Program-made: the position numbers and the translations under genes
Part shown: positions 45,200-56,995 of the stretch, in pieces
Numbering within the stretch: the first letter of the stretch is position 1
Layout: each line of letters starts with the position of its first letter
NCBI RefSeq assembly: GCF_000275845.1
Contig: NW_006766886.1
Span: 1,588,945-1,652,944, forward strand
Source: Dichomitus squalens LYAD-421 SS1
Taxonomy: Eukaryota > Basidiomycota > Agaricomycetes > Polyporales > Polyporaceae
Length of the DNA stretch: 64,000 nt
Direction of reading: 5' to 3'
The notes under the pieces: generated by a model
What the model saw: the letters and a program-made list of their open reading frames with translations, nothing else
Database searches by the model: none
Told to the model about the DNA's origin: nothing

Positions 45200-48100
45200 A
45201 TGGCCCATCGCCCTCGCCCCCAAGTTACTATTCCCCCTGGCGCCGCACCTCCCTCCAATCCGTCGCCTTCCGCACGCGAGCCCCCCCTCTCCCCGATTAA
45301 CCTCTGGGCAGATCGTCGGCGTTCTTCACACTCCCCTTATACCCCTACCGCTACCTCATCCTATTTCAGCCAACGGATTTCTCTCGATGTTCCTGGACGA
45401 CCCCCGAGCAGAGCCGCAAGCGCATATGAAGGAGACATAAGCCGAATATCCTTACCGGAACCCCAGCTCTTCCGTTCCTCCTCCCAGAGATCGACATACC
45501 GTTTGAACGGTCCGGTACACACCCATCGAAGTACCAGGAGCGAGTCTGTATTGACGCCAGACAGTCTCCTCACCCCTACAACGTACCCTGGCTCCATCCA
45601 CAGTAGCGGGGACTCTGGTCCACCGTCGTTTGAGAATACTCCAGAGGTATGTTCTCTTCATGGTCTGCACAGAGGTGGACTGGCCGAACGGCGGAGACGG
45701 GGTCCATCCCGGGTGCCAGATGTTCTTCACTAGGAGGATCTCATCCGGGGGATATTCTGGACATCGAAACGTCTCCCTATGCTCATCCCGCTCGAGAAGC
45801 ATCTGACAGGAACCTCTCGTGATGCCTGCTCAGTTCATTTCGCGTAGAAGCTAAATTCCCTACTCGCAGTTGTATGTCAAGGATCTCTCTTCCGAGCTCT
45901 CTACTCTATCGTACGTGCACTTTCCCTTGCCCAGTGTGAATTTCGACATGTATAAGTTATCAGTATCGACTCGGACGAAGCACTTCTCAAGTTTCATAGA
46001 GGGCAGCTGTTGGAGATCGACGAACTGTGGTACCGATTAGTGCCACCAGAAGCTCGTGAGGTTTTAGATCAGAAGGAAGTCCAACGCCAGTCTATCCTCT
46101 TCGAGCTAGTCAAGTCTGAGAGAGACTATGTTTCCGATCTGGAACTCGTCCAGGAGGTGGGTCATCTCTTCTGTTGCCACAATAATGTCCGACGGGGCAT
46201 CCTGAAAGTAATAAGCGCATACGCTGACACTTACTTGAGCAGGTGTTCATAGATCCCCTGAGAAATACCCTGGCGGTCCCGGACAATCGTATCGCTACGT
46301 TTATATCGGAGACCTTCTTCAACATCAATCAAATCCTCGCACACCATCAGCGGATGTTATCTGCCCTATTTGACCGACAACGAGAGCAGTTTCCTTTGGT
46401 GCAGAGCCTAACGGACATTATCCTCGACAGTGAGTACTCTTCGTTGCCGCCTGATTACAGTATCGATCTACACCTCTGTCAGACAGCCTGAAGTTTCGAC
46501 AAGACTATGAAGAGTACATTGCACACTACCCCCTCGCGGAAATGCGCCACCGGAACGAAATGCGGCGGAACCAGCGCTACCAGTACTTCCTCCAGCAGTG
46601 CTCGCACAATCCACGTGTGCGGAAACGTGACCTCATTACCTTCATCTCGCGTCCCGTCACCCGCCTCCCGCGACTGCTGCTACTTCTGGAGAACATCAAG
46701 AAGTATACGGACCCTGACCATCCCGACTTCGAAGCTATCCCACTCGTGGTCGGTATCCTAAGCGACTTCATCAAGGGCGCCCAGCACGGCATCGAGGAGG
46801 CCGAGGAGAAGGTGCACTTTTGGAGTTTGTGTGAGAGCTTGGCATTCCAGAAGGGCGAGATAATCGTGCGTTATCGTTCTTCATGCTCTCATTCCTCCCA
46901 AGACCAAATCCAAACAATAAACAAAATTTGGTCAACGTCAGGACTTGGACCTATACGATGCAGCACGGTCGTTACAGTACCAGGGCCAGCTCTCGAGGCG
47001 ATATAAATCGGAGATGAACTTCCACTGGGCGGACCTGCATGTCGCGCTACTCGACAACTACCGTGCGTTTACCTTCCTTCCCACTGTCTATCCATAGGCT
47101 AACTAGATGCGATAGTGTTGCTTCTGAAACCCGATGCACGTCCTAACACAGTCATAAGACATGCTGTCGTTTCAAGAGTGAGTCTCTAGCCAAGCAGTAG
47201 CGCTTCATCACCCATGGCGAACCCACGGCTAACCTATCACTCACAGCCAATACCTCTCGACTACTTGCGATTAGCGGCGTTCGACGGGCCACCCGAGAAT
47301 CGCAAGGAGAAGTCGGAGGAGGGTAGCCTAGGGCTTCTGGATCGAGTACGCCCGCGGTATCGGCCGATGTTTCCCTTTACGGTGTATCACGCCGCAGCTA
47401 AGATGACCCGACGATACACACTGTACGCGTCGAGCGAGGCCGAGCGCCAAAAATGGGAAGAAGTCTTGACGCATACCCTACGAATGCGGACCATCAGGCA
47501 GGAAGGAAACAAGGTGCGGGAGCAGGTTCACCATATCGCGCGGACGAGTCATCGCCCCGATTCTTGTGTATATTGACCGGCTACTGTGGTGCTTATGCTC
47601 CTTTCGCCAGTTCTTCGAGCCGTTCGTAATCAACGACGGCTTCTTCAAGCGGCCTGAGCTCGCTCTCGTCAACAATCCCCATGCTGTCGGGTCGCACTAC
47701 ACAGGCCCCGTTACTGCTGTGACGAAGATGTGTACGTATAGGTACTCCGTTGTCTCGCCTGTGTTGAACCAATTGACCAGAAAATGCAGATAGCAATGGC
47801 GTCAAGTTCAGAGCGGTGGCTTGCCCCTCAGGCGTGTATATCGCTCAGAAGGACGAGCCTGGTGCGTTTTCCGCGACTTGTTGCTAGCCTTCGTCTGATC
47901 TCTTACGCCGCCGTCTACTAGCGTTCCGCAAAGTCCTAGATGTTGACAACCCAACCTGTCTAGTTGCTATCGAGGAAGTCAACAAGTTCTTTGTCTTGCA
48001 CGACTACGGACTGTGCTCGTACTCCCTGGATTTGGTCGCTCGAGCCGCTCTCGGGATGTCGAGCGTGCAGAGCGTAGAAGCGTCGCGAGAGCGTCTGGCG

Positions 48101-49235
48101 ACCGATGTCGTCTTCTTTCGCGCCGGAAAGATAGCAAAGCGTGTTGTCGGTGAGTCTCATAACTAGTTCATTATCCGTCTAGTACTTTCTTGACGCGAAT
48201 GATGTGCTTCATCTAGTATTGTACGTTTCGAGGAAGTACTACGCGGTGGTGGCGCAGCTATCTGCTTTGGAGGTGGTAAATAGGGGAGACCCCAGCGCCT
48301 CGTCGAGACGAATCGCCAATGGGCTACATTCTTTCCGGCCTTTTGGAGAGGTGTGAAGGCTTTAGCCTACACGAGTGTACCTAACCGGAACTGACCTGGA
48401 AGAGCAACAGTCCTTAACGATACCGAAGGATACCCACAACATCAGCGTCTTCAATAACCATGTTGTCGTCTGCTCAGAGAACAAGATTCAGATTGCGGAC
48501 CCTGCGAAGTACGTCAGCATCATGATGATGTTTCCTTGTCTCAAGCGCGCGATGCTGATCATCAGCTTCATCATCTTTGTGGGTCTCCGTGCAGCTTGCG
48601 CCTGAGTGGAAGTCATCGCACCGCGTCGTTCCCAGACTTCACCGATGCCGAGACACAGATCAACTTACCCATGTCGTCGCTCAAGAACCGCTGTCAGAGC
48701 GCCAAACCGCTGGGGCTCATCCGCTGCCCGAAGTACGACAAGGACGACAAGGACGAGTTCCTCGTAATCTATGATGGTGCGCTCTTCACTCCCTTGCTCC
48801 TTCCTCCCCTCTCTTGCCGCCATTCCTATCGACGGTCCTGACGATGACAGCACAGAGCTCGGCTGCTATACGGATCAGCATGGTGTCCCTACGCGCAACT
48901 CCGGATACCTCCGCTGGGAGGTCAAGGCGGTCTCATACTCGTATCGCGGGGACTACATCATCCTCTTCTCGCCCGAGTTCATTGAGATTCGCACCGTCCG
49001 GACGGGCAAGCTCATGCAGGTCATCGAGGGTGAGGACATCCGCCGCGTTGACGTAGGCTTGCTCAGCGACGGGCGCGACGCGACGACGCTCGTGGCGTGG
49101 AAAGGCCGCGAAGAGCGTGGGCTTGTTGTCGACACCCTCGTCGAGCTAATCGAGACCGCCCCGCTGCAGCACTCCAGTTCACGCGCGTCCGAGGTGCGCA
49201 GCGAGCAGCAGTGGGCCGATTTCGACGAATTGTGA
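45200..49235 (+). CDS. Rho guanine nucleotide exchange factor (DH-PH-CNH)
   Basis: Activator of Rho1-type GTPases in the cell-wall/polarity pathway, of the Rom2/Tus1 group. The N-terminal ~170 residues are disordered Ser/Pro-rich (MAHRPRPQVTIPPGAAPP). The DH domain starts RQSILFELVKSERDYVSDLELVQEVFIDPL and includes FINI-type FFNINQILAHHQRMLSAL, MRRNQRYQYFLQQC and the signature RDLITFISRPVTRLPRLLLLLENIKKYT. The PH domain spans YDAARSLQYQGQLSRRYK to RRYTLYASSEAERQKWEEVL. The C-terminal CNH domain includes FRAVACPSGVYIAQKDEP, NKFFVLHDYGLCSYSLDL, SLTIPKDTHNISVFNNHVVVCSENKIQIADP and VSYSYRGDYIILFSPEFIEIRTVRTGKLMQVIEGEDIR. Over ten short introns. No DEP domain seen. Stop at 49233-49235. Confidence 0.93.
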
Positions 49236-49714
49236 CGATCCAGATGTATTTTCCCTTACTGTACGAGGTCGGACGCTCCTAACTGACATGCAATGTGGCA
49301 TGTGAACTGCTCTCTGTGTAACACATATACGAAGCTCATGGCTCGAGGTATCTGTGTGATATAGTTTATGTCTTGCTTAGACCTTAATGATTCCGAGGCG
49401 CACGCTTATGGACATGTATCGGTAGCCACAGTGAAACCCAGGTATATTGCAAAGATGTACTCCCGCCTGAAAGTGACCAGCATAAATAAACCCAAGAGTC
49501 GCGCGAGGTGCTAAGGCGTAGGAATAAAGATAGTGATACATTCGGAACCGTATCGTCATCGGCGAGTCGAAACATATCTACTGACACAATCTGTTATGTG
49601 GGGGGCCGGGTATCTGTCGCGGCGCGGAAGGAGGCGGCAATCACGAACTAGAGGACTTCGTAGACACGTCGTGTTAACGGAGGGTATATGCACTGCACAT
49701 CGAACGAGACGCCC
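49236..49714. other. Convergent intergenic region
   Basis: 479 bp between the stops of the Rho GEF (+) and the lactonase-like gene (-). AT-richer 3' UTR-like sequence; nothing else seen. Confidence 0.45.
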
Positions 49715-51356
49715 TTAAACCGTGAACACCGTCATGCCCTGGAGGTTGTTCGGGTCTGTGAACGAGAGGTGCAAATGTCAGCGACCTCAACGATGGAATG
49801 GTGAGGACGACTACGCACTGATGGAGATGCCCGCAGCACTGGTAGGCCCAGAGATGTCAAGCGTGGAAAACCTCTCCGCAAGGCCGGGGGAGTCGAGCGC
49901 AATAACGTCGACAGAGGTAGCGTTTGCTGCCAAGACGTACGCAAAGCTGTGCCGGAACTCGATCAATGCATGCCCAGGGCAAACGACCGCGGACGAGAAC
50001 TTACTCTCGGCCGTTGACGGTACCAATATCAAGATCGATCGTGGCAGAACCCGGGGTCAAGAGAGTTTGCTGCATGATACGGGAAGATCGTCAGTCAATG
50101 TCTCCCGCTCCCAATCCAAGCCAATGATTAGCGCCTAGCATCCACAGAAGTCCACGATCACGGGCGGTACGGCGATCACAACAGAGGCAGGAATAAAAAG
50201 AAACCGGGAAATAAATCGATGGAGGAAGATGACCCACCCCAACGATCGTACCCTTCAAGTTATCGTCGACGTGCACCTCCGTGACCGCAGAGGTGCCGAT
50301 GTCGGTCACGTAGAAGTTGCCCGTCTTGGACGAGAACGCGGACCAGCACGTCGCGACCTGGCCGTCGATCGCGTTCGCCGAGCTCTTGCTGTCGTCCGCG
50401 AGGTCGAGCACGTCGAAGCCGATGCCCGCGTCCGTCGCAAGGATCGCGTTCTTCCCGGGGATGACCGACATCCCGAACGGGAGCAGGCCGCCCTTGGCCG
50501 GCGCGACCTGCTTGAAGTCCGCGCTCAGCGAGCCGTCGGCCGCGACGTCCCACACGGCGAAGAAGCCCGCGTTCGGCGGGGTGCCCTTGACGGAGACGAT
50601 GAGCTGCTTGCCGTCCTCGGAGAAGAGGATGTGCGACGCGGTGCCCGCGGGGCCCGCGGGCGGCGTGTCCGTCTTGAGCTTGTCCGTGAGCAGGCGGAGC
50701 GAGTTGTTGATCGCGAGCGGCCCGAGCTTCTTGTCGACGCTGTAGCAGTTCACGCCGTTCACGCGGCCGCCGTTGAGCACGCAGAAGCGGGTGCCGTCGG
50801 CGTTGAACGCGACCGAGATCGGGAACTCGCCCTCGGTCGAGACGGGGTCGCCGAGCGCGGTCAGCTTCGTCGGGTTCTTGGCGTTGATGGAGAACAGCGA
50901 GACGGTGTCCGAGCCGGGGTTGACGGCCGCGAGAACCTTGCCCTTCTTGGACGCCTTGATGCTGCCTTGAGAGAACAGAGCGTCGGGGCCGTCCGCCTTG
51001 CCATGAGATCCACGGCCACCAGCATCGACAGCGCTGTCGAGATTCTGTGCAGTGCATTAGTAAAGTTTGAAGGAAGAAGGCACAAGTCGTATTACCAGGG
51101 AACCATCAGCATTTATGGTGGCGACGAGGATCTGGTTCTCATTGGGGTCATTGGACAGGACTGTTGTAGTCAGCCATCTGTGCTCTAACTCATAGAAGTA
51201 CTGGTGCTCACGGTAAACAGCACCGGCCGCGTCGAGGCGGGTCGTCCCAGCCATCTTCCTAACCGCACCCGCACCAGCTCGACGCTGGAAGGGGACCGCG
51301 GACACGACAGTAACGGCCGTGAGGACAGCGGTGAGCAGGGCTGCAGAGAACTTCAT
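49715..51356 (-). CDS. Secreted 7-bladed beta-propeller (3-carboxymuconate cyclase/lactonase-like)
   Basis: Extracellular protein of the lactonase / 3-carboxymuconate cyclase-like family found in wood-decay and other fungi; enzymatic activity is not shown by sequence. The signal peptide is MKFSAALLTAVLTAVTVVSA, followed by VPFQRR. Propeller repeats include NQILVATINADGSLV, GKVLAAVNPGSDTVSLFSINAKNP, EFPISVAFNADGTRFCVLNGG, ASHILFSEDGKQLIVSVKGTP, GFFAVWDVAADGSLS, LLPFGMSVIPGKNAILATDAGIGFDVLDL and NFYVTDIGTSAVTEVHVDDNL. A final exon carries HALIEFRHSFAYVLAANATSVDVIALD, then DPNNLQGMTVFTV and the stop at 49715-49717. Introns are short. The long Arg-rich plus-strand frame over 50229-51188 is an antisense shadow. 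Confidence 0.85.
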
Positions 51357-52550
51357 CTTGGCCGGTGGAGTGTATTAGTAGAAAAGATCGACGAGTCGTA
51401 TACGAAAGCCGGACAGCCGAATGTGTCGTAAGAGAGTGTGAAGAGGGAGAAGATGATGTGAGCACAGCTCCGGCGTCGAGCACGATGAAAACAACCGGGA
51501 CGGAGACCAGCAGCGCCGCGCACCCAGGCGGAAACGCGAACGGGAAGAGGAGGGAGGGAAAACAACGAAGGCGAGCGGGGACTGGAGAAAGACACCCCGC
51601 CCGAGCCCGGTCCGCTATAAGGAACGGGCGTAGATCTGCTGATGAACTGTCGACGCGGACGACACTCGTCCACATCAGCGTTCGGCCCCTGGCGTCGGCG
51701 CTCGCGTTTCGGCTTGGACCTGCAATGCTGTGTATGGTCCAATGGATGTCGAGGATGCAGTCGGTTACGATCATCCAGCCCTCCGGCGTTGTCGTGTTGT
51801 GAGTATTAGAGCCACACCAGGTGAGTGAATGCTGCAAAAAGGAGTTTGCACGGCTATGTTACGAAGGCCATGCGCTCTTCCCATATCCCTCGTCCCGACG
51901 GAGAGGGGAAGCGAAGGACGGTCGAGAGCGAAAAGTCCTGGACGAGGGAGCTGCTCTCCGACGACACTGCACGACATATCACGACGCCCAACGGACCACA
52001 AGACCGTCGGGAGCGCGGAAAATGATGCAGTTCAATGTTGACATGATAAACGTCGAGACTCAGGGCGAGTATAGGCCGCAGATGACCTGATGCTACTTAC
52101 GTTTACGACCTACCGGGTATGTATGTACCTCCCCGACGGTTTGCGTCCTCCGAAGGGCATACATATGTCGAGAACTGCGCTATATACACCTCCTTCTCAG
52201 GTGTCAATTACTTCGCCAATGTACCTGCAACGGTCCAATGAGTCAGGAGTGAGGTTGGAACGTCCGCGGAAGCAACGGTCGCGAAATGCAGTGCATACGC
52301 ACAACCCGCTTGAGCATGCAGGTTTGATGGGAGATACTTACAGAAAGTCGTCCAACCAGAGGTTGGTGTGCCGCACGATTAGAAATTTGGCAGAACCCAA
52401 AGCGCACTCGAGCGTGGATTGTAAGTCCGGGACCTGGCAAGGAACGCCCTGGTACAGAAGCGACCGCAGCAATGCATCCTCATGCGCTCATCAACTGCAA
52501 TGAGAGAAATCCTTCCACATACTTACCGTCGCCAGCCGTGCGTTCACGGC

Positions 52551-52891
52551 ACAGTGATTTGCATAAAACACTGCAGGTTGCATCCGCGCGACAAGCTGCT
52601 TGCCCGTGTTTGTTCCCGGGCGGCTACCGCACGAACTTCTGTTTCGGGCACTGGGCGCTCAGGGATATGCTAGCCGTTGAGAAGATGCTTTAGTTGGCAA
52701 TCCCATGGCTGCTTCGGAATGAACTGGAAGTTATGTGTCTACACTCCTCCTCGTACTGTATCTCATCCAAATCAATATAGGTACAGAGAATGTTGAGCCC
52801 TTCCGTCCCGGAAAAGCGCTCCCCGGGAATGCCAAATAGCAACAAGTAACCCCCACGCGCGCGACCTGCAATGTTTTTTGCAAATCACTGT
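52551..52891. repeat. Inverted repeat, 28-bp arms
   Basis: Arms 52551-52578 and 52864-52891 (inverted) match at 26 of 28 positions, starting ACAGTGATTTGCA and ending GCAGGT. The 341-bp size is MITE-like. The outer flanks (GGC / AAT) show no duplication, so element status is uncertain. Confidence 0.55.
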
Positions 52892-53374
52892 AATCGACGC
52901 GGGATCTCGCATCCAACGGGAGAGGTACGAGTGTCATTTGCGAGTCCGCGGGCGGTGCCGCCTCGTCTCTGGATGAGATTGTAGGAACATGCATCGCATG
53001 CGCGGCAAAGGACATCAGAAGCAGACATAAGGTCGGCCCGTTGTCTTACATACTACGCCCTCTGGAGATACGTATACGAGACGGTCAAGCGGCAGAGGAC
53101 CCGCTGAGCGCCATCATATCCTGCGAGGGCGACGAAACGTACGACTGCAGCGTTATCAATCGTGTTGGTGGGTCGCCCCTCGGAAAAGCCTAGGAGAAGT
53201 CCCGTCGGTGATACATAGGCAAGACAAGGCACGAAGGAGAGCTGTGATGGCAGGTGATAGCGCTCGTGGACGACTTGACGGGCGCAAACCGAATCTGATC
53301 TACACTTTCTGTCCGGAATGGAAGTGCAGCGATGGGGATCAACCTGGGCGGGCACCAAGCCGCAAGACCTCCAA

Positions 53375-54024
53375 GTACTATCGCGACCCTAGTGTTCGGA
53401 CAGACCCCAGTGATCGGACAAACGACCGTATCTCCTTCATTGTACACCCGATGAACTTGCAGAAGGTAGGTGCTCATATGTGTTACAAATCAGCAGCAAA
53501 AAGAACTGAATTTATATCATAAGCCCTTGGGGCGATCTTGAGGAAGGGAGTGGTGCAACCCATCCCTATCAAAGCTTCGGGAGTCTCGCTTCGTATCCCT
53601 CTTCGGGCGCTTCCATCCAAATCTCGTGTACGTATTTCAACCTACGCATATCACTCAATACCCAATTTTCCGAGGCCTGCTCAGGGGAACACAGAGGAGA
53701 AACAAGAAGCAGCCCTCGAGGGCGTGACAATGCAGCCACAGTTTGACTCTCCGACTTACTCGGGATGCTCGGCTAAGGCTCATCAAGCTGGAGCACGGGG
53801 ATTCCCCGAAGACCGGCAGGTGGAGACTGGGGTCAGGCCCTGTATATCCTGTCTCCATCGCTCGTGTCTCCTTCAATATTTCTCATGTTTGGCACATAGT
53901 CTATGCATATGCATCTCCTTTTGCATGCCAAAAATGAGCATTATCGGAGTACAGGAAAGTACATAAAACGAAGGGATTTCGCAGAGGGCGCCTTTTTGTC
54001 CGAACACTGGGGTCGCGATAGTAC
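53375..54024. mobile_element. MITE-like element with CCAA target duplication
   Basis: The outer 28 bp at both ends match in inverted orientation with one mismatch, beginning GTACTATCGCGACCC. They are flanked by a direct CCAA on each side (53371-53374 and 54025-54028). Length is 650 bp. Inside the left end the GTGTTCGGACA unit is repeated once in near-identical form. No transposase; the internal 53538-53966 frame is not recognisable. Confidence 0.6.
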
Positions 54025-54674
54025 CCAATCGCCACTCACGCGCCGACCACGCGAGCGAGGACGATGGTTACCAAGACCAAGGCCTAGGCTGTGCATCGTC
54101 GGAATCCAATCTGGCAACCCCTCTCTTCCTCGACTCCACAACGCCTTGATGACGACTCTCACGTATGTAGCATTTCGCACCGCTGGCCGAAGTGCGCGCT
54201 CTGCAGGCGGGACGGGCAGCCAGCAATCTACCTCTCCAGATCATACCATGCGGACCAGTGCGTCTCGATCTAACATCATGATTCCCTCCTGTATCAGGTG
54301 GCCTAGCAAAGATAGCGGGAAGTGACGGCTGTCAGAACAGATGAGAAGGTCTGTTATGAGGACATCTCCCGCCTCGGGTTCTCGATTCCCTCCTGTGCCA
54401 TGCTATCGGCCGCCTTCTATGCATGAAGCCTTGCAATTGGTTCTTGTTCGCGTCTCGGGAATGGTCGTGCGACGTGTTAGACGGTAGATGGGAAGTCGCG
54501 GCTGATGGACGGTAGCCAAGCCGGAAGCAAGGACTTCCCATACATTGCGCCTTAAGACATTGACAACAAGCACTCACAACACAATAGTCACAGGTCGAAG
54601 AGCACTTGCAATGGTCCACGCGCCGTGTCGAAAATATTTCCCACAAATTTCCTGCGTGTCGAGACCCCGAGGCT

Positions 54675-55265
54675 TTACAGCTAACTGCAAAAACATGGAG
54701 CGTTTGGGTCCGCTCTGCGCGCGCGCCTTGTTTGGCCGCCTGCCCGAAACAGTAGGCAACGGCGCTTGAAGACATACTGGCTCTGCCTTGCTCCTCTCGC
54801 ATCCACTGCATTTACATCCGCAATTGAACCTCTACACACATCGGAATTGGATGTGCTGCAGTAGTATGCATCTGAGACAGTCGCGTTATGGGTCCTCTCA
54901 CTATCACAGTCTTTGCGAACGAAAAGTTTCTGCTCGCACATACGCCCGTGAGAACCCCGTGATGTGAGATAAGCGCTTGAGACCACATAACGGTGATACC
55001 TGGGTATACAACTTACACTCTTCCCCAACTACCCCAAGTTACATTTCTCCCAGCCATCATGTCATCACCTTGCGTTCTGGGCATTTATTTTGGGACGCCT
55101 TGGTCACGACGCATTGCGGAGCATCGGCGCGCATCAACGTGCACCGACGTCATGTGCTCGTGCATGGAGCGCCCTCTTCTACTGTTTCGGGCAGGTGGCC
55201 AAACAAGGCACGCGCGCACAGAGCGAACCCAAACGCTCTCTGTTTTTGCATGCAGTTAGCTGTAA
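54675..55265. repeat. Inverted repeat element, ~85-bp arms
   Basis: Left arm 54675 to about 54755 begins TTACAGCTAACTGC. The right arm, about 55179-55265, ends GCAGTTAGCTGTAA. Arms are inverted, with roughly 90% identity and a 4-base insertion in the right arm. Because of them, the two strands encode near-identical peptide fragments in unrelated frames. The flanks show no clear target duplication. Confidence 0.7.
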
Positions 55266-55863
55266 TCCGACTCCAGGAGCACAAACACAAGCGTATATCA
55301 GGCAGTGGACACTGTCCGCGGACGAGCTTGACCAGTAGAAGCGGGTTACATACTCCAGCTCGTCAGATCTGGTTCCCCACAGCTGTTGCATCGTCCCCAA
55401 GACAACAGCCACACCACGCAAGCACTAATACGCACGGGAGTCCAGAAAAGGTGTTTAGGGTGGAAGACTAGGTACTAAACTAGCTACTATCTGGGTAACG
55501 CACAAGCCGGAGATACAAGGGACAGGAAGCAGACCGTCTGCACGGGGCCAGACGGCCACCAGACCATGTAGAAGAAGCTAGCTAAAGCCAAGCTATACAA
55601 CAAAAGCCGGGGAGGAAGAAAACACTACAACGTCAACGCGTGAGGAGATATTGGTAGCGGTATGAGATGGTCGAGAGGTATGAGCAAGGTAAAGGGGGAA
55701 TACCGTACGCGTACAAGGAGGGTGGGCTACGACCAGGGGTGGCCGGGGGGAAAGTCTCTTGGGCATGCAGTTCGAAGCACCGAAAGTCAGGGATGTATTC
55801 TACTCGTGTTTTGGGTCTCCAAGGTCGATCCGCGAGACGAGAGCTCACAGATGCGTCGTGCAC

Positions 55864-56882
55864 TCAAGCGAGGATCGCGGCGGCAATGGCACCAACGATA
55901 CCGACGAGGCCTGCAGACGCAATGTTGGAGAACGCGCCGTTGCCGGCTCCGGCAGTGGCAGTCGACGACGACCTGAGCATTCGAACGAGACCGTCAGACA
56001 TGAACGATGTTTCGCGGGGCATTACGTACGAGGACGAAGCGTGGCTGGCAGTACCACTAGCGGAGCCAGAGGTGGTACCAGAAGCGGGCTTCGAGCTGCC
56101 AGCGGTAGTTGCAGCACCAGACGTAGTGCCGCTGGCAGAAGTAGCACCGCTAGCAGAAGTGACAGGGGCAGTCGCGCTGGTGCTGGCGCCGCTGGTGGCA
56201 CCTGAGGCGGACGACGAGGCCGAGCCGCCGTTCAAGCAGCTGCTGTCGGCTGAACAAGGATAGTTCAGAGGGAGGCAAGAACGCGCGAGAGGTGCAAAAA
56301 CGTACGGCCGGGGTTGATAGTGACAGGCGCACTCTGAGCCGTTGCACCAGTAGAGTCAGTCAGAGTGAAACCGATGGAGGTACCAGAGGTGATGTTGGTC
56401 GGCCAGGTGAACGAGGTGCCCGTGAGGCCGGAGTACTGCTGGAGAGCGGCGGCACCAGGTTGGCCGCCAGGAGTGATACTTTGCGTAAGAGTATGAGTAA
56501 AGAGGGAGCACATTGCAACCAAAGATAAGAGTCACATACGCCTAAGCAAACGAAGGGTACGGCCCCAATCGTTACCAATTGATTTAATTTCGTCACACAG
56601 CTCAAGCTTACCAGGAAGTAGGGAGCTGTGTGATATGTTGGTAAGCACATCGCCTGGGCGTAGAAAAGAATGACTTACGGTTACCGCCAGACCAGGTGAG
56701 CTGAACGGGAACACACTGGGTAGGGGGGTTACTAGCGCAAGGTGTTAAGGCCACGTTGTTGGGCAACAGGGGAAGCAGAGCTGAGCTGTCGCAAATACTC
56801 ACGGAGTGTTGATCTGGAACTGAGCGCTCACACCTGCAACAAGCAGGGCGGCGGCGACAACGGCAGTAGAGACGGACTTCAT
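55864..56882 (-). CDS. Secreted Ser/Thr-rich GPI-anchored protein, KRE9/KNH-like
   Basis: Cell-surface protein of the Kre9/Knh1-related Ser-Thr-rich GPI-anchored family. The signal peptide is MKSVSTAVVAAALLVAGVSA, then QFQINTP. Exon 2 is NPPTQCVPVQLTWSGGN. The next conserved block is ITPGGQPGAAALQQYSGLTGTSFTWPTNI and GTSIGFTLTDSTGATAQSAPVTINPG. The last exon is a long Ser/Ala/Thr/Gly linker for O-mannosylation, ending GNGAFSN and a hydrophobic tail (AGLVGIVGAIAAAILA), a GPI signal. The expected PPYFL between exons 2 and 3 is present as a 14-base micro-exon (56613-56626), but joining it to the next exon is off by one base with standard sites. A TATA box lies at 56988-56995 (-). Confidence 0.8.
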
Positions 56883-56987
56883 AGTGACAGCGGGCGGAGG
56901 TGCGACGAGCGGTGCGTGCCGGAAGAATGAGCGAAGGGAAAGGGCTCAGAGACGGGGCGAACGGTTGCACTGTCAACGGGCCCCGTA

Positions 56988-56995
56988 CTATATAC
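56988..56995 (-). promoter_or_regulatory. TATA box of the GPI-protein gene
   Basis: Minus-strand GTATATAG, about 106 bp upstream of the ATG at 56882. Confidence 0.5.

Larger units (their letters stand above)
51357..55863. other. 4.5-kb gene-poor region with short inverted-repeat elements
   Basis: No convincing gene on either strand. 51357 to about 51700 is the lactonase-like promoter side. Three separate inverted-repeat structures lie at 52551-52891, 53375-54024 and 54675-55265. Open frames (for example 52090-52503, 53053-53358, 54332-54811) show no domain; several run through repeat arms. Confidence 0.55.

Noticed and set aside
50229..51188. 319-codon plus-strand open frame
   Set aside because: Antisense of the lactonase-like exon; Arg/Val/Asp-rich text produced by complementary GC-rich codons.
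53053..53358. Minus-strand peptide with AYVSPTGLLLGFSEGR, reminiscent of a sialidase repeat
   Set aside because: No Asp-box or further homology in any frame, and it sits in a repeat-rich gap; too short to support.
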